This document shows positions 42,587 through 55,036 of a stretch of DNA of 64,000 bases, one piece after another. A program made the position numbers and the translations under genes. The notes under the pieces are model-generated. The model searched no databases. It was not told where the DNA came from and was given only the letters and a program-made list of their open reading frames with translations. Within the stretch, counting starts at the first letter, position 1. The number at the start of each line of letters is the position of its first letter. Source of the DNA: Megachile rotundata (Eukaryota; Arthropoda; Insecta; Hymenoptera; Megachilidae). The DNA lies in contig NW_027473317.1 in NCBI RefSeq assembly GCF_050947335.1, positions 3,472,001 to 3,536,000 on the forward strand. Reading direction: 5' to 3'.

Positions 42587-42958
42587 GATGGTATGATTGT
42601 GATCGTATGATTGTGATCGTATGATTGTGATCGTATGATTGTGATGGTATGATTGTGATTGTATGATTGTGATTGTATGATTGTGATTGTATGATTGTGA
42701 TGGTATGATTGTGATCGTATGATTGTGATTCTTTGATTGCGATTGTATGATTGCGATTGTAGGATTGCGATTGTATGATTGCGATTGTATGATTGCGATT
42801 GTATGATTGCGATTGTACGATTGCGATTGTATGATTGCGATTGTATGATTGCGATTGTATGATTGCGATTGTATGATTGCGATTGTATGATTGCGATTGT
42901 ATGATTGCGATTGTATGATTGCGATTGTATGATTGCGATTGTATGATTGCGATTGTAT
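42587..42958 (+). repeat. CpG module 19 (copy B, first)
   Basis: GATGG 42587, three GATCG, GATGG 42643, GATTCTTT, GCG run 42735-42958 of 16 monomers, the longest GCG run in the window. Confidence 0.88.
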
Positions 42959-44380
42959 GATTGTGATTGTATGATCGTGATTGTATGATCGTGATTGTGA
43001 GATTGTGATTGTATGATTGTGATTGTATGATTCTGATCGTATGATTGTGATCGTATGATTGTGATCGTATGATTGTGATTTTATGATTGTGTTTGCATGA
43101 TTGTGATTGTGTGATTGTGATTGCGTGATTGTGATTGTATGATTGTGATTGTATGATTGTGATTGTATGATTGTGATTGTATGATTGCGATTGTACGATT
43201 GTGATTGTATGATTGTGATTGTATGATTGTGATCGTATGATTGCGATTCTTTGATTGCGATTGTATGATTGTGATTGTATGATTGTGATTGTATGATTGT
43301 GATTGTATGATTGTGATTGTATGATCGTGATTGTATGATCGTGATTGTGAGATTGTGATTGTGTGATTGTGATTGTATGATTGTGATTGTATGATTGTGA
43401 TTGTATGATTGTGATTGTATGATTGTGATTGCATGATTGTGACTGTATGATTGTGATTGTATGATTGTGATTTATGATTGTGATTGTATGATTCTGATTG
43501 TATGATTCTGATTGTATGATTGTGATTGTATGATTGTTTCTGTATGATTGTGATTGTATGATTGCGATTGTATGATTATGATTGTATGATTGTGATTGTA
43601 TGATTGTGATTGTGTGATTGTGATTGTGAGATTGTGATTGTATGATTTTGATTGTATGATCGTGATTGTATGATCGTGATTGTGAGATTGTGATTGTATG
43701 ATTGTGATTGTATGATTGTGATTGTATGATTGTGATTGTATGATTGTGATTGTATGATTGTGATTGTATGATAGTGATTGTATGATTGTGATTGTATGCT
43801 TGTCATTGTATGATTGTGATTGTATGATTGTGATCGTATGATTGTGATTGTATGATTGTGATTGTATGATTGTGATTGTGTGATTGTGATTGTGTGATTG
43901 TGATTGTATGATTCTGATTGTATGATTGTGATTGTATGATTGTGATTGTATGATCGTGATTGTATGATCGTGATTGTATGATCGTGATTGTGAGATTGTG
44001 ATTGTATGATTGTGGTTGTATGATTGTGATTGTATGATTGTGATCGTATGATTGTGATCGTATGATTGTGATTGTATGATTGTGATTGTATGATTGTGTT
44101 TGCATGATTGTGATTGTGTGATTGTGATTGCGTGATTGTGACTGTATGATTGTGATTGTATGATTGTGATTTATGATTGTGATTGTATGATTCTGATTGT
44201 ATGATTGTGATTGTATGATAGTGATTGTATGATTGTTTCTGTATGATTGTGATTGTATGATTGCGATTGTATGATTATGATTGTATGATTGTGATTGTAT
44301 GTTTGTGATTGTATGATTGTGATTGTATGATTGCGATAGTATGATTGTGATTGTATGATTGTGATCGTATGATTGTGACT

Positions 44381-45400
44381 GTAAGTTTGTGACTGTGTGA
44401 TTGCGATTGTATGATTGTGACTGTATGATTGTGATTGTATGATTGTCATTGTATGATTGTGATTGTATGATTATGATTGTATGATCGCGATTGTATGATT
44501 GTGATTGTGTGATTGTGATTGTATGATTTTGATTGTATGATTGTGATTGTATGATTTTGATTGTATGATTGTGATTGTATGATTGTGATTGTATGATTGT
44601 GATCGTATGATTGTGATTGTAAGATTGTGATTGTGTGATTGCGATTGTATGATTGTGACTGTATGATTGTTATTGTATGATTGTCATTGTATGATTGTGA
44701 TTGTATGATTATGATTGTATGATTGTGATTGTATGATTGTGATCGTGTGATTGTGATTGTATGATTTTCATTGTATGATTGTGATTGTTTGATTGTGATT
44801 GTATGATTATGATCGTATGATTGTGATTGTATGATTGTGATTGTATGATTGTGATTGTATGATTGTGATTGTATGATTGTGATTGTATGATTGTGATTGT
44901 ATGATTGTGATTGTATGATTGTGATTGTATGATTGTGATTGTATGATTGTGATTGTATGATTGTGATTGTATGATTGTGATTGTCAGATTGTGATTGTAT
45001 GATTGTGATTGTATGATTGTGATTGTATGATTGTGATTGTATGATTGTGATTGTATGATTGTGATTGTATGATTGTGATTGTATGATTGTGATTGTATGA
45101 TTGTGATTGTGAGATTGTGATTGTATGATTGTGATTGTGTGATTGTTATTGTATGATTGTGATTGTATGATTGTGATTCTTTCATTGCGATTGTATGATT
45201 GTGATTGTATGATTGTGATTGTATGATTGTGATTGTATGATTGTGATTGTATGATTGTGATCGTATGATTGTGGTTGTATAATTAAGGTTGTATGATTGT
45301 TTCTGTATGATTGTGATTGTATGATTGCGATTGTATGATTGTGATTGTATGATTGTGATTGTATGATTGTGATCGTATGATTGTGGTTGTATAATTAAGG
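44381..45400 (+). repeat. Alpha cassette 8 with doubled end mark
   Basis: 898 bp to ATAATTAAGG at 45279 (n = 64), repeated at 45391. The mark two monomer groups upstream is GCGATAG instead of GTGATAG, private to this copy. Confidence 0.87.
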
Positions 45401-46321
45401 TTGTATGATTGTTTCTGTATGATTGTGATTGTATGATTGCGATTGTATGATTGTGATTGTATGATTGTGATTATATGATTGTGATCGTATGATTGTGATT
45501 CTTTGATTGCGATTGTATGATTGTGATTGTATGATTGTGATTGTATGATTGTGATTGTATGATTGCGATTGTATGATTGTGATTGTATGATTGTGATTGT
45601 ATGATTGTGATCGTATGATTGCGATTCTTTGATTGCGATTGTATGATTGTGATTGTATGATTGTGATTGTATGATTGTGATTGTATGATCGTGATTGTAT
45701 GATCGTGATTGTGAGATTGTGATTGCATGATTGTGATTGTATGATTGTGATTGTATGATTGCGATTGTATGATTGTGATTGTATGATTGTGATTGTATGA
45801 TTGTGATTGTATGATCGTGATTGTATGATCGTGATTGTGAGATTGTGATTGTATGATTGTGATTGTATGATTGTGATTGTATGATTGTGATTGTATGATT
45901 GTGATTGCATGATTGTGACTGTATGATTGTGATTGTATGATTGTGATTTATGATTGTGATTGTATGATTCTGATTGTATGATTGTGATTGTATGATAGTG
46001 ATTGTATGATTGTTTCTGTATGATTGTGATTGTATGATTGCGATTGTATGATTATGATTGTATGATTGTGATTGTATGATTGTGATTGTGTGATTGTGAT
46101 TGTGAGATTGTGATTGTATGATTTTTATTGTATGATCGTGATTGTATGATCGTGATTGTGAGATTGTGATTGTATGATTGCGATTGTATGATTGTGATTG
46201 TATGATTGTGATTGTATGATTGTGATTGTATGATTGTGATTGTATGATTGTGATTGTATGATAGTAATTGTATGACTGTGATTGTATGATTGTCATTGTA
46301 TGATTGTGATTGTATGATTGT

Positions 46322-46931
46322 GATCGTATGATTGTGATCGTATGATTGTGATCGTATGATTGTGATCGTATGATTGTGATCGTATGATTGTGATCGTATG
46401 ATTGTGATCGTATGATTGTGATCGTATGATTGTGATCGTATGATTGTGATGGTATGATTGTGATCGTATGATTGTGATCGTATGATTGTGATCGTATGAT
46501 TGTGATGGTATGATTGTGATTGTATGATTGTGATTGTATGATTGTGATTGTATGATTGTGATTGTATGATTGTGATCGTATGATTGTGATTCTTTGATTG
46601 CGATTGTATGATTGCGATTGTATGATAGCGATTGTATGATTGCGATTGTATGATTGCGATTGTATGATTGCGATTGTATGATTGCGATTGTATGATTGCG
46701 ATTGTATGATTGCGATTGTATGATTGCGATTGTATGATTGCGATTGTATGATTGTGATTGTATGATTGTGATTGTATGATTGCGATCGTATGATTGCGAT
46801 CGTATGATTGTGATCGTATGATTGTGATCGTATGATTGTGATCGTATGATTGTGATCGTATGATTGTGATCGTATGATTGTGATCGTATGATTGTGATCG
46901 TATGATTGTGATCGTATGATTGTGATCGTAT
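46322..46931 (+). repeat. CpG module 20 (copy B, second)
   Basis: Nine GATCG from 46322, GATGG 46448, three GATCG, GATGG 46504, GCG run 46596-46749 (11, third monomer GATAGCG), GATCG run 46784-46931 (11) opening with two GCGATCG double variants. Confidence 0.89.
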
Positions 46932-49034
46932 GATAGTAATTGTATGATTGTGACTGTATGATTGTGATCGTATGATTGTGATCGTATGATAGTAATTGTA
47001 TGATTGTGACTGTATGATTGTGATTGTGTGATTGTGATTGTGTGATTGTGATTGTGTGGTTGTGATTGTATGATTGTGATTGTATGATTGTGATTGTATG
47101 ATTGTGATTGTATGATTGTGATTGTATGATTGTGATTGTATGATTGTGATTGCATGATTGTGATTGTATGATCGTGATTGTATGATCGTGATTGTGAGAT
47201 TGTGATTGTATGATTGTGATTGTATGATTGTGATCGTATGATTGTGATCGTATGATTGTGATCGTATGATTGTGATTGTATGATTGTGTTTGCATGATTG
47301 TGATTGTGTGATTGTGATTGCGTGATTGTGATTGTATGATTGTGATTGTATGATTGTGATTGTATGATTGTGATTGTATGATTGCGATTGTATGATTGTG
47401 ATTGTATGATTGTGATTGTATGATTGTGATCGTATGATTGCGATTCTTTGATTGCGATTGTATGATTGTGATTGTATGATTGTGATTGTATGATTGTGAT
47501 TGTATGTTCGTGATTGTATGATCGTGATTGTGAGATTGTGATTGTATGATTGTGATTGTATGATTGTGATTGTATGATTGTGATTGTATGATTGTGATTG
47601 CATGATTGTGATTCTATGATTGTGATTGTATGATTGTGATTTATGATTGTGATTGTATGATTCTGATTGTATGATTGTGATTGTATGATAGTGATTGTAT
47701 GATAGTGATTGTATGATTGTTTCTGTATGATTGTGATTGTATGATTGCGATTGTATGATTATGATTGTATGATTGTGATTGTATGATTGTGATTGTGTGA
47801 TTGTGATTGTGAGATTGTGATTGTATGATTTTGATTGTATGATCGTGATTGTATGATCGTGATTGTGAGATTGTGATTGTATGATTGTGATTGTATGATT
47901 GTGATTGTATGATTGTGATTGTATGATTGTGATTGTATGATTGTGATTGTATGATAGTGATTTTATGATTGTGATTGTATGCTTGTCATTGTGTGATTGT
48001 GATTGTATGATTGTGATCGTATGATTGTGATCGTATGATTGTGATCGTATGATTGTGATCGTATGATTGTGATCGTATGATTGTGATCGTATGATTGTGA
48101 TCGTATGATTGTGATCGTATGATTGTGATCGTATGATTGTGATCGTATGATTGTGATCGTATGATTGTGATCGTATGATAGTAATTGTATGATTGTGACT
48201 GTATGATTGTGATTGTATGATTGTGATTGTATGATTGTGATTGTGTGATTGTGATTGTGTGATTGTGATTGTATGATTCTGATTGTATGATTGTGATTGT
48301 ATGATTGTGATTGTATGATTGTGATTGTATGATCGTGATTGTATGATCGTGATTGTATGATCGTGATTGTGAGATTGTGATTGTATGATTGTGGTTGTAT
48401 GATTGTGATTGTATGATTGTGATCGTATGATTGTGATCGTATGATTGTGATTGTATGATTGTGATTGTATGATTGTGTTTGCATGATTGTGATTGTGTGA
48501 TTGTGATTGCGTGATTGTGACTGTATGATTGTGATTGTATGATTGTGATTTATGATTGTGATTGTATGATTCTGATTGTATGATTGTGATTGTATGATAG
48601 TGATTGTATGATTGTTTCTGTATGATTGTGATTGTATGATTGCGATTGTATGATTATGATTGTATGATTGTGATTGTATGTTTGTGATTGTGTGATTGTG
48701 ATTGTGAGATTGTGATTGTATGATTTTGATTGTATGATCGTGATTGTATGATCGTGATTGTGAGATTGTGATTGTATGGTTGTGATTGTATGATTGTGAT
48801 TGTATGATAGTAATTGTATGATTGTGATTGTATGATCGTGATTGTATGATCGTGATTGTGAGATTGTGATTGTATGATTGTGATTGTATGATTGTGATTG
48901 TATGATTGTGATTGTATGATTGTGATTGTATGATTGTGATTGCATGATTGTGACTGTATGATTGTGATTGTATGATTGTGATTTATGATTGTGATTGTAT
49001 GATTCTGATTGTATGATTGTGATTGTATGATTGT

Positions 49035-49364
49035 GATGGTATGATTGTGATCGTATGATTGTGATCGTATGATTGTGATCGTATCATTGTGATGGTATGA
49101 TTGTGATTGTATGATTGTGATTGTATGATTGTGATTGTATGATTGTGATTGTATGATTGTGATCGTATGATTGTGATTCTTTGATTGCGATTGTATGATT
49201 GCGATTGTAGGATTGCGATTGTATGATTGCGATTGTATGATTGCGATTGTATGATTGCGATTGTATGATTGCGATTGTATGATTGCGATTGTATGATTGC
49301 GATTGTATGATTGCGATTGTATGATTGCGATTGTATGATTGCGATTGTATGATTGCGATTGTAT
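49035..49364 (+). repeat. CpG module 21 (copy C, first)
   Basis: GATGG 49035, three GATCG, a GTATCATT junction, GATGG 49091, GATTCTTT, GCG run 49183-49364 (13). Confidence 0.88.
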
Positions 49365-50828
49365 GATTGTGATTGTATGATTGTGATTGTATGATTGTGA
49401 TTGTATGATTGTGATTGTATGATCGTGATTGTATGATCGTGATTGTGAGATTGTGATTGTATGATTGTGATTGTATGATTCTGATCGTATGATTGTGATC
49501 GTATGATTGTGATCGTATGATTGTGATTTTATGATTGTGTTTGCATGATTGTGATTGTGTGATTGTGATTGCGTGATTGTGATTGTATGATTGTGATTGT
49601 ATGATTGTGATTGTATGATTGTGATTGTATGATTGCGATTGTACGATTGTGATTGTATGATTGTGATTGTATGATTGTGATCGTATGATTGCGATTCTTT
49701 GATTGCGATTGTATGATTGTGATTGTATGATTGTGATTGTATGATTGTGATTGTATGATTGTGATTGTATGATCGTGATTGTATGATCGTGATTGTGAGA
49801 TTGTGATTGTGTGATTGTGATTGTATGATTGTGATTGTATGATTGTGATTGTATGATTGTGATTGTATGATTGTGATTGCATGATTGTGACTGTATGATT
49901 GTGATTGTATGATTGTGATTTATGATTGTGATTGTATGATTCTGATTGTATGATTGTGATTGTATGATAGTGATTGTATGATTGTTTCTGTATGATTGTG
50001 ATTGTATGATTGCGATTGTATGATTATGATTGTATGATTGTGATTGTATGATTGTGATTGTGTGATTGTGATTGTGAGATTGTGATTGTATGATTTTGAT
50101 TGTATGATCGTGATTGTATGATCGTGATTGTGAGATTGTGATTGTATGATTGTGATTGTATGATTGTGATTGTATGATTGTGATTGTATGATTGTGATTG
50201 TATGATTGTGATTGTATGATAGTGATTGTATGATTGTGATTGTATGCTTGTCATTGTATGATTGTGATTGTATGATTGTGATCGTATGATTGTGATTGTA
50301 TGATTGTGATTGTATGATTGTGATTGTGTGATTGTGATTGTGTGATTGTGATTGTATGATTCTGATTGTATGATTGTGATTGTATGATTGTGATTGTATG
50401 ATCGTGATTGTATGATCGTGATTGTATGATCGTGATTGTGAGATTGTGATTGTATGATTGTGGTTGTATGATTGTGATTGTATGATTGTGATCGTATGAT
50501 TGTGATCGTATGATTGTGATTGTATGATTGTGATTGTATGATTGTGTTTGCATGATTGTGATTGTGTGATTGTGATTGCGTGATTGTGACTGTATGATTG
50601 TGATTGTATGATTGTGATTTATGATTGTGATTGTATGATTCTCATTGTATGATTGTGATTGTATGATAGTGATTGTATGATTGTTTCTGTATGATTGTGA
50701 TTGTATGATTGCGATTGTATGATTATGATTGTATGATTGTGATTGTATGTTTGTGATTGTATGATTGTGATTGTATGATTGTGATAGTATGATTGTGATT
50801 GTATGATTGTGATCGTATGATTGTGACT

Positions 50829-51624
50829 GTAAGTTTGTGACTGTGTGATTGCGATTGTATGATTGTGACTGTATGATTGTGATTGTATGATTGTCATTGT
50901 ATGATTGTGATTGTATGATTGTGATTGTATGATTGTGATTGTATGATTGTGATCGTGTGATTGTGATTGTATGATTTTCATTGTATGATTGTGATTGTTT
51001 GATTGTGATTGTATGATTATGATCGTATGATTGTGATTGTATGATTGTGATTGTATGATTGTGATTGTATGATTGTGATTGTATGATTGTGATTGTATGA
51101 TTGTGATTGTATGATTGTGATTGTATGATTGTGATTGTATGATTGTGATTGTATGATTGTGATTGTATGATTGTGATTGTATGATTGTGATTGTCAGATT
51201 GTGATTGTATGATTGTGATTGTATGATTGTGATTGTATGATTGTGATTGTATGATTGTGATTGTATGATTGTGATTGTATGATTGTGATTGTATGATTGT
51301 GATTGTATGATTGTGATTGTATGATTGTGATTGTGAGATTGTGATTGTATGATTGTGATTGTGTGATTGTTATTGTATGATTGTGATTGTATGATTGTGA
51401 TTCTTTCATTGCGATTGTATGATTGTGATTGTATGATTGTGATTGTATGATTGTGATTGTATGATTGTGATTGTATGATTGTGATCGTATGATTGTGGTT
51501 GTATAATTAAGGTTGTATGATTGTTTCTGTATGATTGTGATTGTATGATTGCGATTGTATGATTGTGATTGTATGATTGTGATTGTATGATTGTGATCGT
51601 ATGATTGTGGTTGTATAATTAAGG
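50829..51624 (+). repeat. Alpha cassette 9 (shortest), doubled end mark
   Basis: 674 bp to ATAATTAAGG at 51503 (n = 48), repeated at 51615. The GATCGCG/GATTTTG/GTAAG part between the first GTCATT and GATTTTC is missing: after GTCATT the sequence goes straight through consensus monomers to GATCGTGTG and GATTTTC. This is an internal deletion of ~16 monomers. Confidence 0.87.
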
Positions 51625-52531
51625 TTGTATGATTGTTTCTGTATGATTGTGATTGTATGATTGCGATTGTATGATTGTGATTGTATGATTGTGATTATAT
51701 GATTGTGATCGTATGATTGTGATTCTTTGATTGCGATTGTATGATTGTGATTGTATGATTGTGATTGTATGATTGTGATTGTATGATTGCGATTGTATGA
51801 TTGTGATTGTATGATTGTGATTGTATGATTGTGATCGTATGATTGCGATTCTTTGATTGCGATTGTATGATTGTGATTGTATGATTGTGATTGTATGATT
51901 GTGATTGTATGATCGTGATTGTATGATCGTGATTGTGAGATTGTGATTGCATGATTGTGATTGTATGATTGTGATTGTATGATTGCGATTGTATGATTGT
52001 GATTGTATGATTGTGATTGTATGATTGTGATTGTATGATCGTGATTGTATGATCGTGATTGTGAGATTGTGATTGTATGATTGTGATTGTATGATTGTGA
52101 TTGTATGATTGTGATTGTATGATTGTGATTGCATGATTGTGACTGTATGATTGTGATTGTATGATTGTGATTTATGATTGTGATTGTATGATTCTGATTG
52201 TATGATTGTGATTGTATGATAGTGATTGTATGATTGTTTCTGTATGATTGTGATTGTATGATTGCGATTGTATGATTATGATTGTATGATTGTGATTGTA
52301 TGATTGTGATTGTGTGATTGTGATTGTGAGATTGTGATTGTATGATTTTTATTGTATGATCGTGATTGTATGATCGTGATTGTGAGATTGTGATTGTATG
52401 ATTGTGATTGTATGATTGTGATTGTATGATTGTGATTGTATGATTGTGATTGTATGATTGTGATTGTATGATAGTAATTGTATGACTGTGATTGTATGAT
52501 TGTCATTGTATGATTGTGATTGTATGATTGT

Positions 52532-53155
52532 GATCGTATGATTGTGATCGTATGATTGTGATCGTATGATTGTGATCGTATGATTGTGATCGTATGATTG
52601 TGATCGTATGATTGTGATCGTATGATTGTGATCGTATGATTGTGATCGTATGATTGTGATGGTATGATTGTGATCGTATGATTGTGATCGTATGATTGTG
52701 ATCGTATGATTGTGATGGTATGATTGTGATTGTATGATTGTGATTGTATGATTGTGATTGTATGATTGTGATTGTATGATTGTGATCGTATGATTGTGAT
52801 TCTTTGATTGCGATTGTATGATTGCGATTGTATGATAGCGATTGTATGATTGCGATTGTATGATTGCGATTGTATGATTGCGATTGTATGATTGCGATTG
52901 TATGATTGCGATTGTATGATTGCGATTGTATGATTGCGATTGTATGATTGTGATTGTATGATTGTGATTGTATGATTGCGATCGTATGATTGCGATCGTA
53001 TGATTGTGATCGTATGATTGTGATCGTATGATTGTGATCGTATGATTGTGATCGTATGATTGTGATCGTATGATTGTGATCGTATGATTGTGATCGTATG
53101 ATTGTGATCGTATGATTGTGATCGTATGATTGTGATCGTATGATTGTGATCGTAT
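52532..53155 (+). repeat. CpG module 22 (copy C, second)
   Basis: Nine GATCG from 52532, GATGG 52658, three GATCG, GATGG 52714, GCG run 52806-52945 (10, third monomer GATAGCG as in copy B), GATCG run 52980-53155 (13) opening with two GCGATCG. The ~1.24 kb deletion of copy C has its breakpoint in or next to this last run. Confidence 0.88.
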
Positions 53156-53525
53156 GATAGTAATTGTATGATTGTGACTGTATGATTGTGATTGTATGAT
53201 TGTGATTGTATGATTGTGATTGTGTGATTGTGATTGTGTGATTGTGATTGTATGATTCTGATTGTATGATTGTGATTGTATGATTGTGATTGTATGATTG
53301 TGATTGTATGATCGTGATTGTATGATCGTGATTGTATGATCGTGATTGTGAGATTGTGATTGTATGATTGTGGTTGTATGATTGTGATTGTATGATTGTG
53401 ATCGTATGATTGTGATCGTATGATTGTGATTGTATGATTGTGATTGTATGATTGTGTTTGCATGATTGTGATTGTGTGATTGTGATTGCGTGATTGTGAC
53501 TGTATGATTGTGATTGTATGATTGT

Positions 53526-55036
53526 GATTTATGATTGTGATTGTATGATTCTGATTGTATGATTGTGATTGTATGATAGTGATTGTATGATTGTTTCTGT
53601 ATGATTGTGATTGTATGATTGCGATTGTATGATTATGATTGTATGATTGTGATTGTATGTTTGTGATTGTGTGATTGTGATTGTGAGATTGTGATTGTAT
53701 GATTTTGATTGTATGATCGTGATTGTATGATCGTGATTGTGAGATTGTGATTGTATGGTTGTGATTGTATGATTGTGATTGTATGATAGTAATTGTATGA
53801 TAGTGATTGTATGATTGTCATTGTGTGATTGTGATTGTATGATTGTGATTGTATGATTGTGATCGTATGATTGTGATCGTATGATTGTGATCGTATGATT
53901 GTGATCGTATGATTGCGATCGTATGATTGTGATCGTATGATTGTGATCGTACGATTGTGATTGTATGATTGTGATTCTTTGATTGCGATTGTATTATTGT
54001 GATTGTATGATTGTGATTGTATGATTGTGATCGTATGATTGTGCTCGTATAATTGTGATTGTATGATTGTGATTGTATGATTCTGATTGTATGATTGTGA
54101 TTGTATGATTGTGATTGTATGATTGTGATTGTATGATCGAGATTGTATGATCGTGATCGTGAGATTGTGATTGTATGATTGTGATTGTATGATTGTGATT
54201 GTATGATGGTCATTGTATGATTGTGATTGTATGATTATGATTGTATGATTGTCATTGTATGATTGTGATTGTATGATTATGATTGTATGATCGTGATTGT
54301 ATGATTGTGATTGTGTGATTGTGATTGTATGATTTTGATTGTATGATTGTGATTGTATGATTTTGATTGTATGATTGTGATTGTATGATTGTGATTTTAT
54401 GATTGTGATTGTATGATTGTGATCGTATGATTGTGATTGTAAGATTGTGATTGTGTGATTGCGATTGTATGATTGTGTCTGTATGATTGTTATTGTATGA
54501 TTGTCATTGTATGATTGTGATTGTATGATTGTGATTGTATGATTGTCATTGTATGATTGTGATTGTATGATTATGATTGTATGATTGTGATTGTATGATT
54601 GTGATTGTGTGATTGTGATTGTGTGATTCTGATCGTATGATTGTGATTGTAAGATTGTGATTGTGTGATTGCGATTGTATGATTGTGACTGTATGATTGT
54701 GATTGTATGATTGTCATTGTATGATTGTGATTGTATGATTATGATTGTATGATTGTGCTTGTATGATTGTGATTGTGTGATTGTGATTGTATGATTCTGA
54801 TTGTATGATTGTGATTGTATGATTGTGATTGTATGATCGTGATTGTATGATCGTGATTGTATGATCGTGATTGTGAGATTGTGATTGTATGATTGTGGTT
54901 GTATGATTGTGATTGTATGATTGTGATCGTATGATTGTGATTGTATGATTGTGATTGTATGATTGTGTTTGCACGATTGTGATTGTGTGATTGTGATTGC
55001 GTGATTGTGACTGTATGATTGTGATTGTATGATTGT
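53526..55036 (+). repeat. 1.5 kb tandem duplication, copy 1
   Basis: Marks GATTTATG 53526, GTATGTTTG 53655, GTATTATTG 53991, GTGCTCG ~54042, GATCGAG ~54137 and GATGGTCATT 54205 all recur 1,468-1,511 bp downstream. The match begins upstream of 53526, in the end of HOR copy C (TTTGCATG 53457 with TTTGCACG 54968), so this event post-dates that HOR. Confidence 0.83.
53861..53952 (+). repeat. Last GATCG run of the window
   Basis: Seven GATCG monomers, one also GCGATCG and the last followed by TACGATT. Downstream of this, GATCG monomers occur only singly or in pairs through to 64,000. Confidence 0.85.

Larger units (their letters stand above)
42532..48979 (+). repeat. 6.4 kb HOR, copy B (fullest)
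   Basis: Marks: GATTTATG 42532, 43469, 44168; GTAAGTTTG 44381; GTCAG 44985; doubled ATAATTAAGG 45279/45391; GATTTATG 45945; CpG module 46322-46931; GATTTATG 47638, 48547; next copy at 48980. Length 6,448 + 6 deleted bases = 461 x 14. It holds every mark found in either of the other copies, so it is the best reference for the unit. Confidence 0.92.
48980..53795 (+). repeat. 6.4 kb HOR, copy C (internal deletion)
   Basis: Marks: GATTTATG 48980, 49917, 50616; GTAAGTTTG 50829; GTCAG 51195; doubled ATAATTAAGG 51503/51615; GATTTATG 52169; CpG module 52532-53155; GATTTATG 53526. The mark equivalent to 47638 is absent: 52169 to 53526 is 1,357 bp against 2,602 bp in copy B, so ~1.24 kb is missing. 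The deletion joins the second GATCG run of the module to the later GATCG run equivalent to 48015-48176. Similarity to the unit fades around 53,795. Confidence 0.88.

Noticed and set aside
36139..53795. Segmental duplication of a gene-bearing region
   Set aside because: The duplicated 6.4 kb units contain only the satellite monomer. No non-satellite sequence is carried along.
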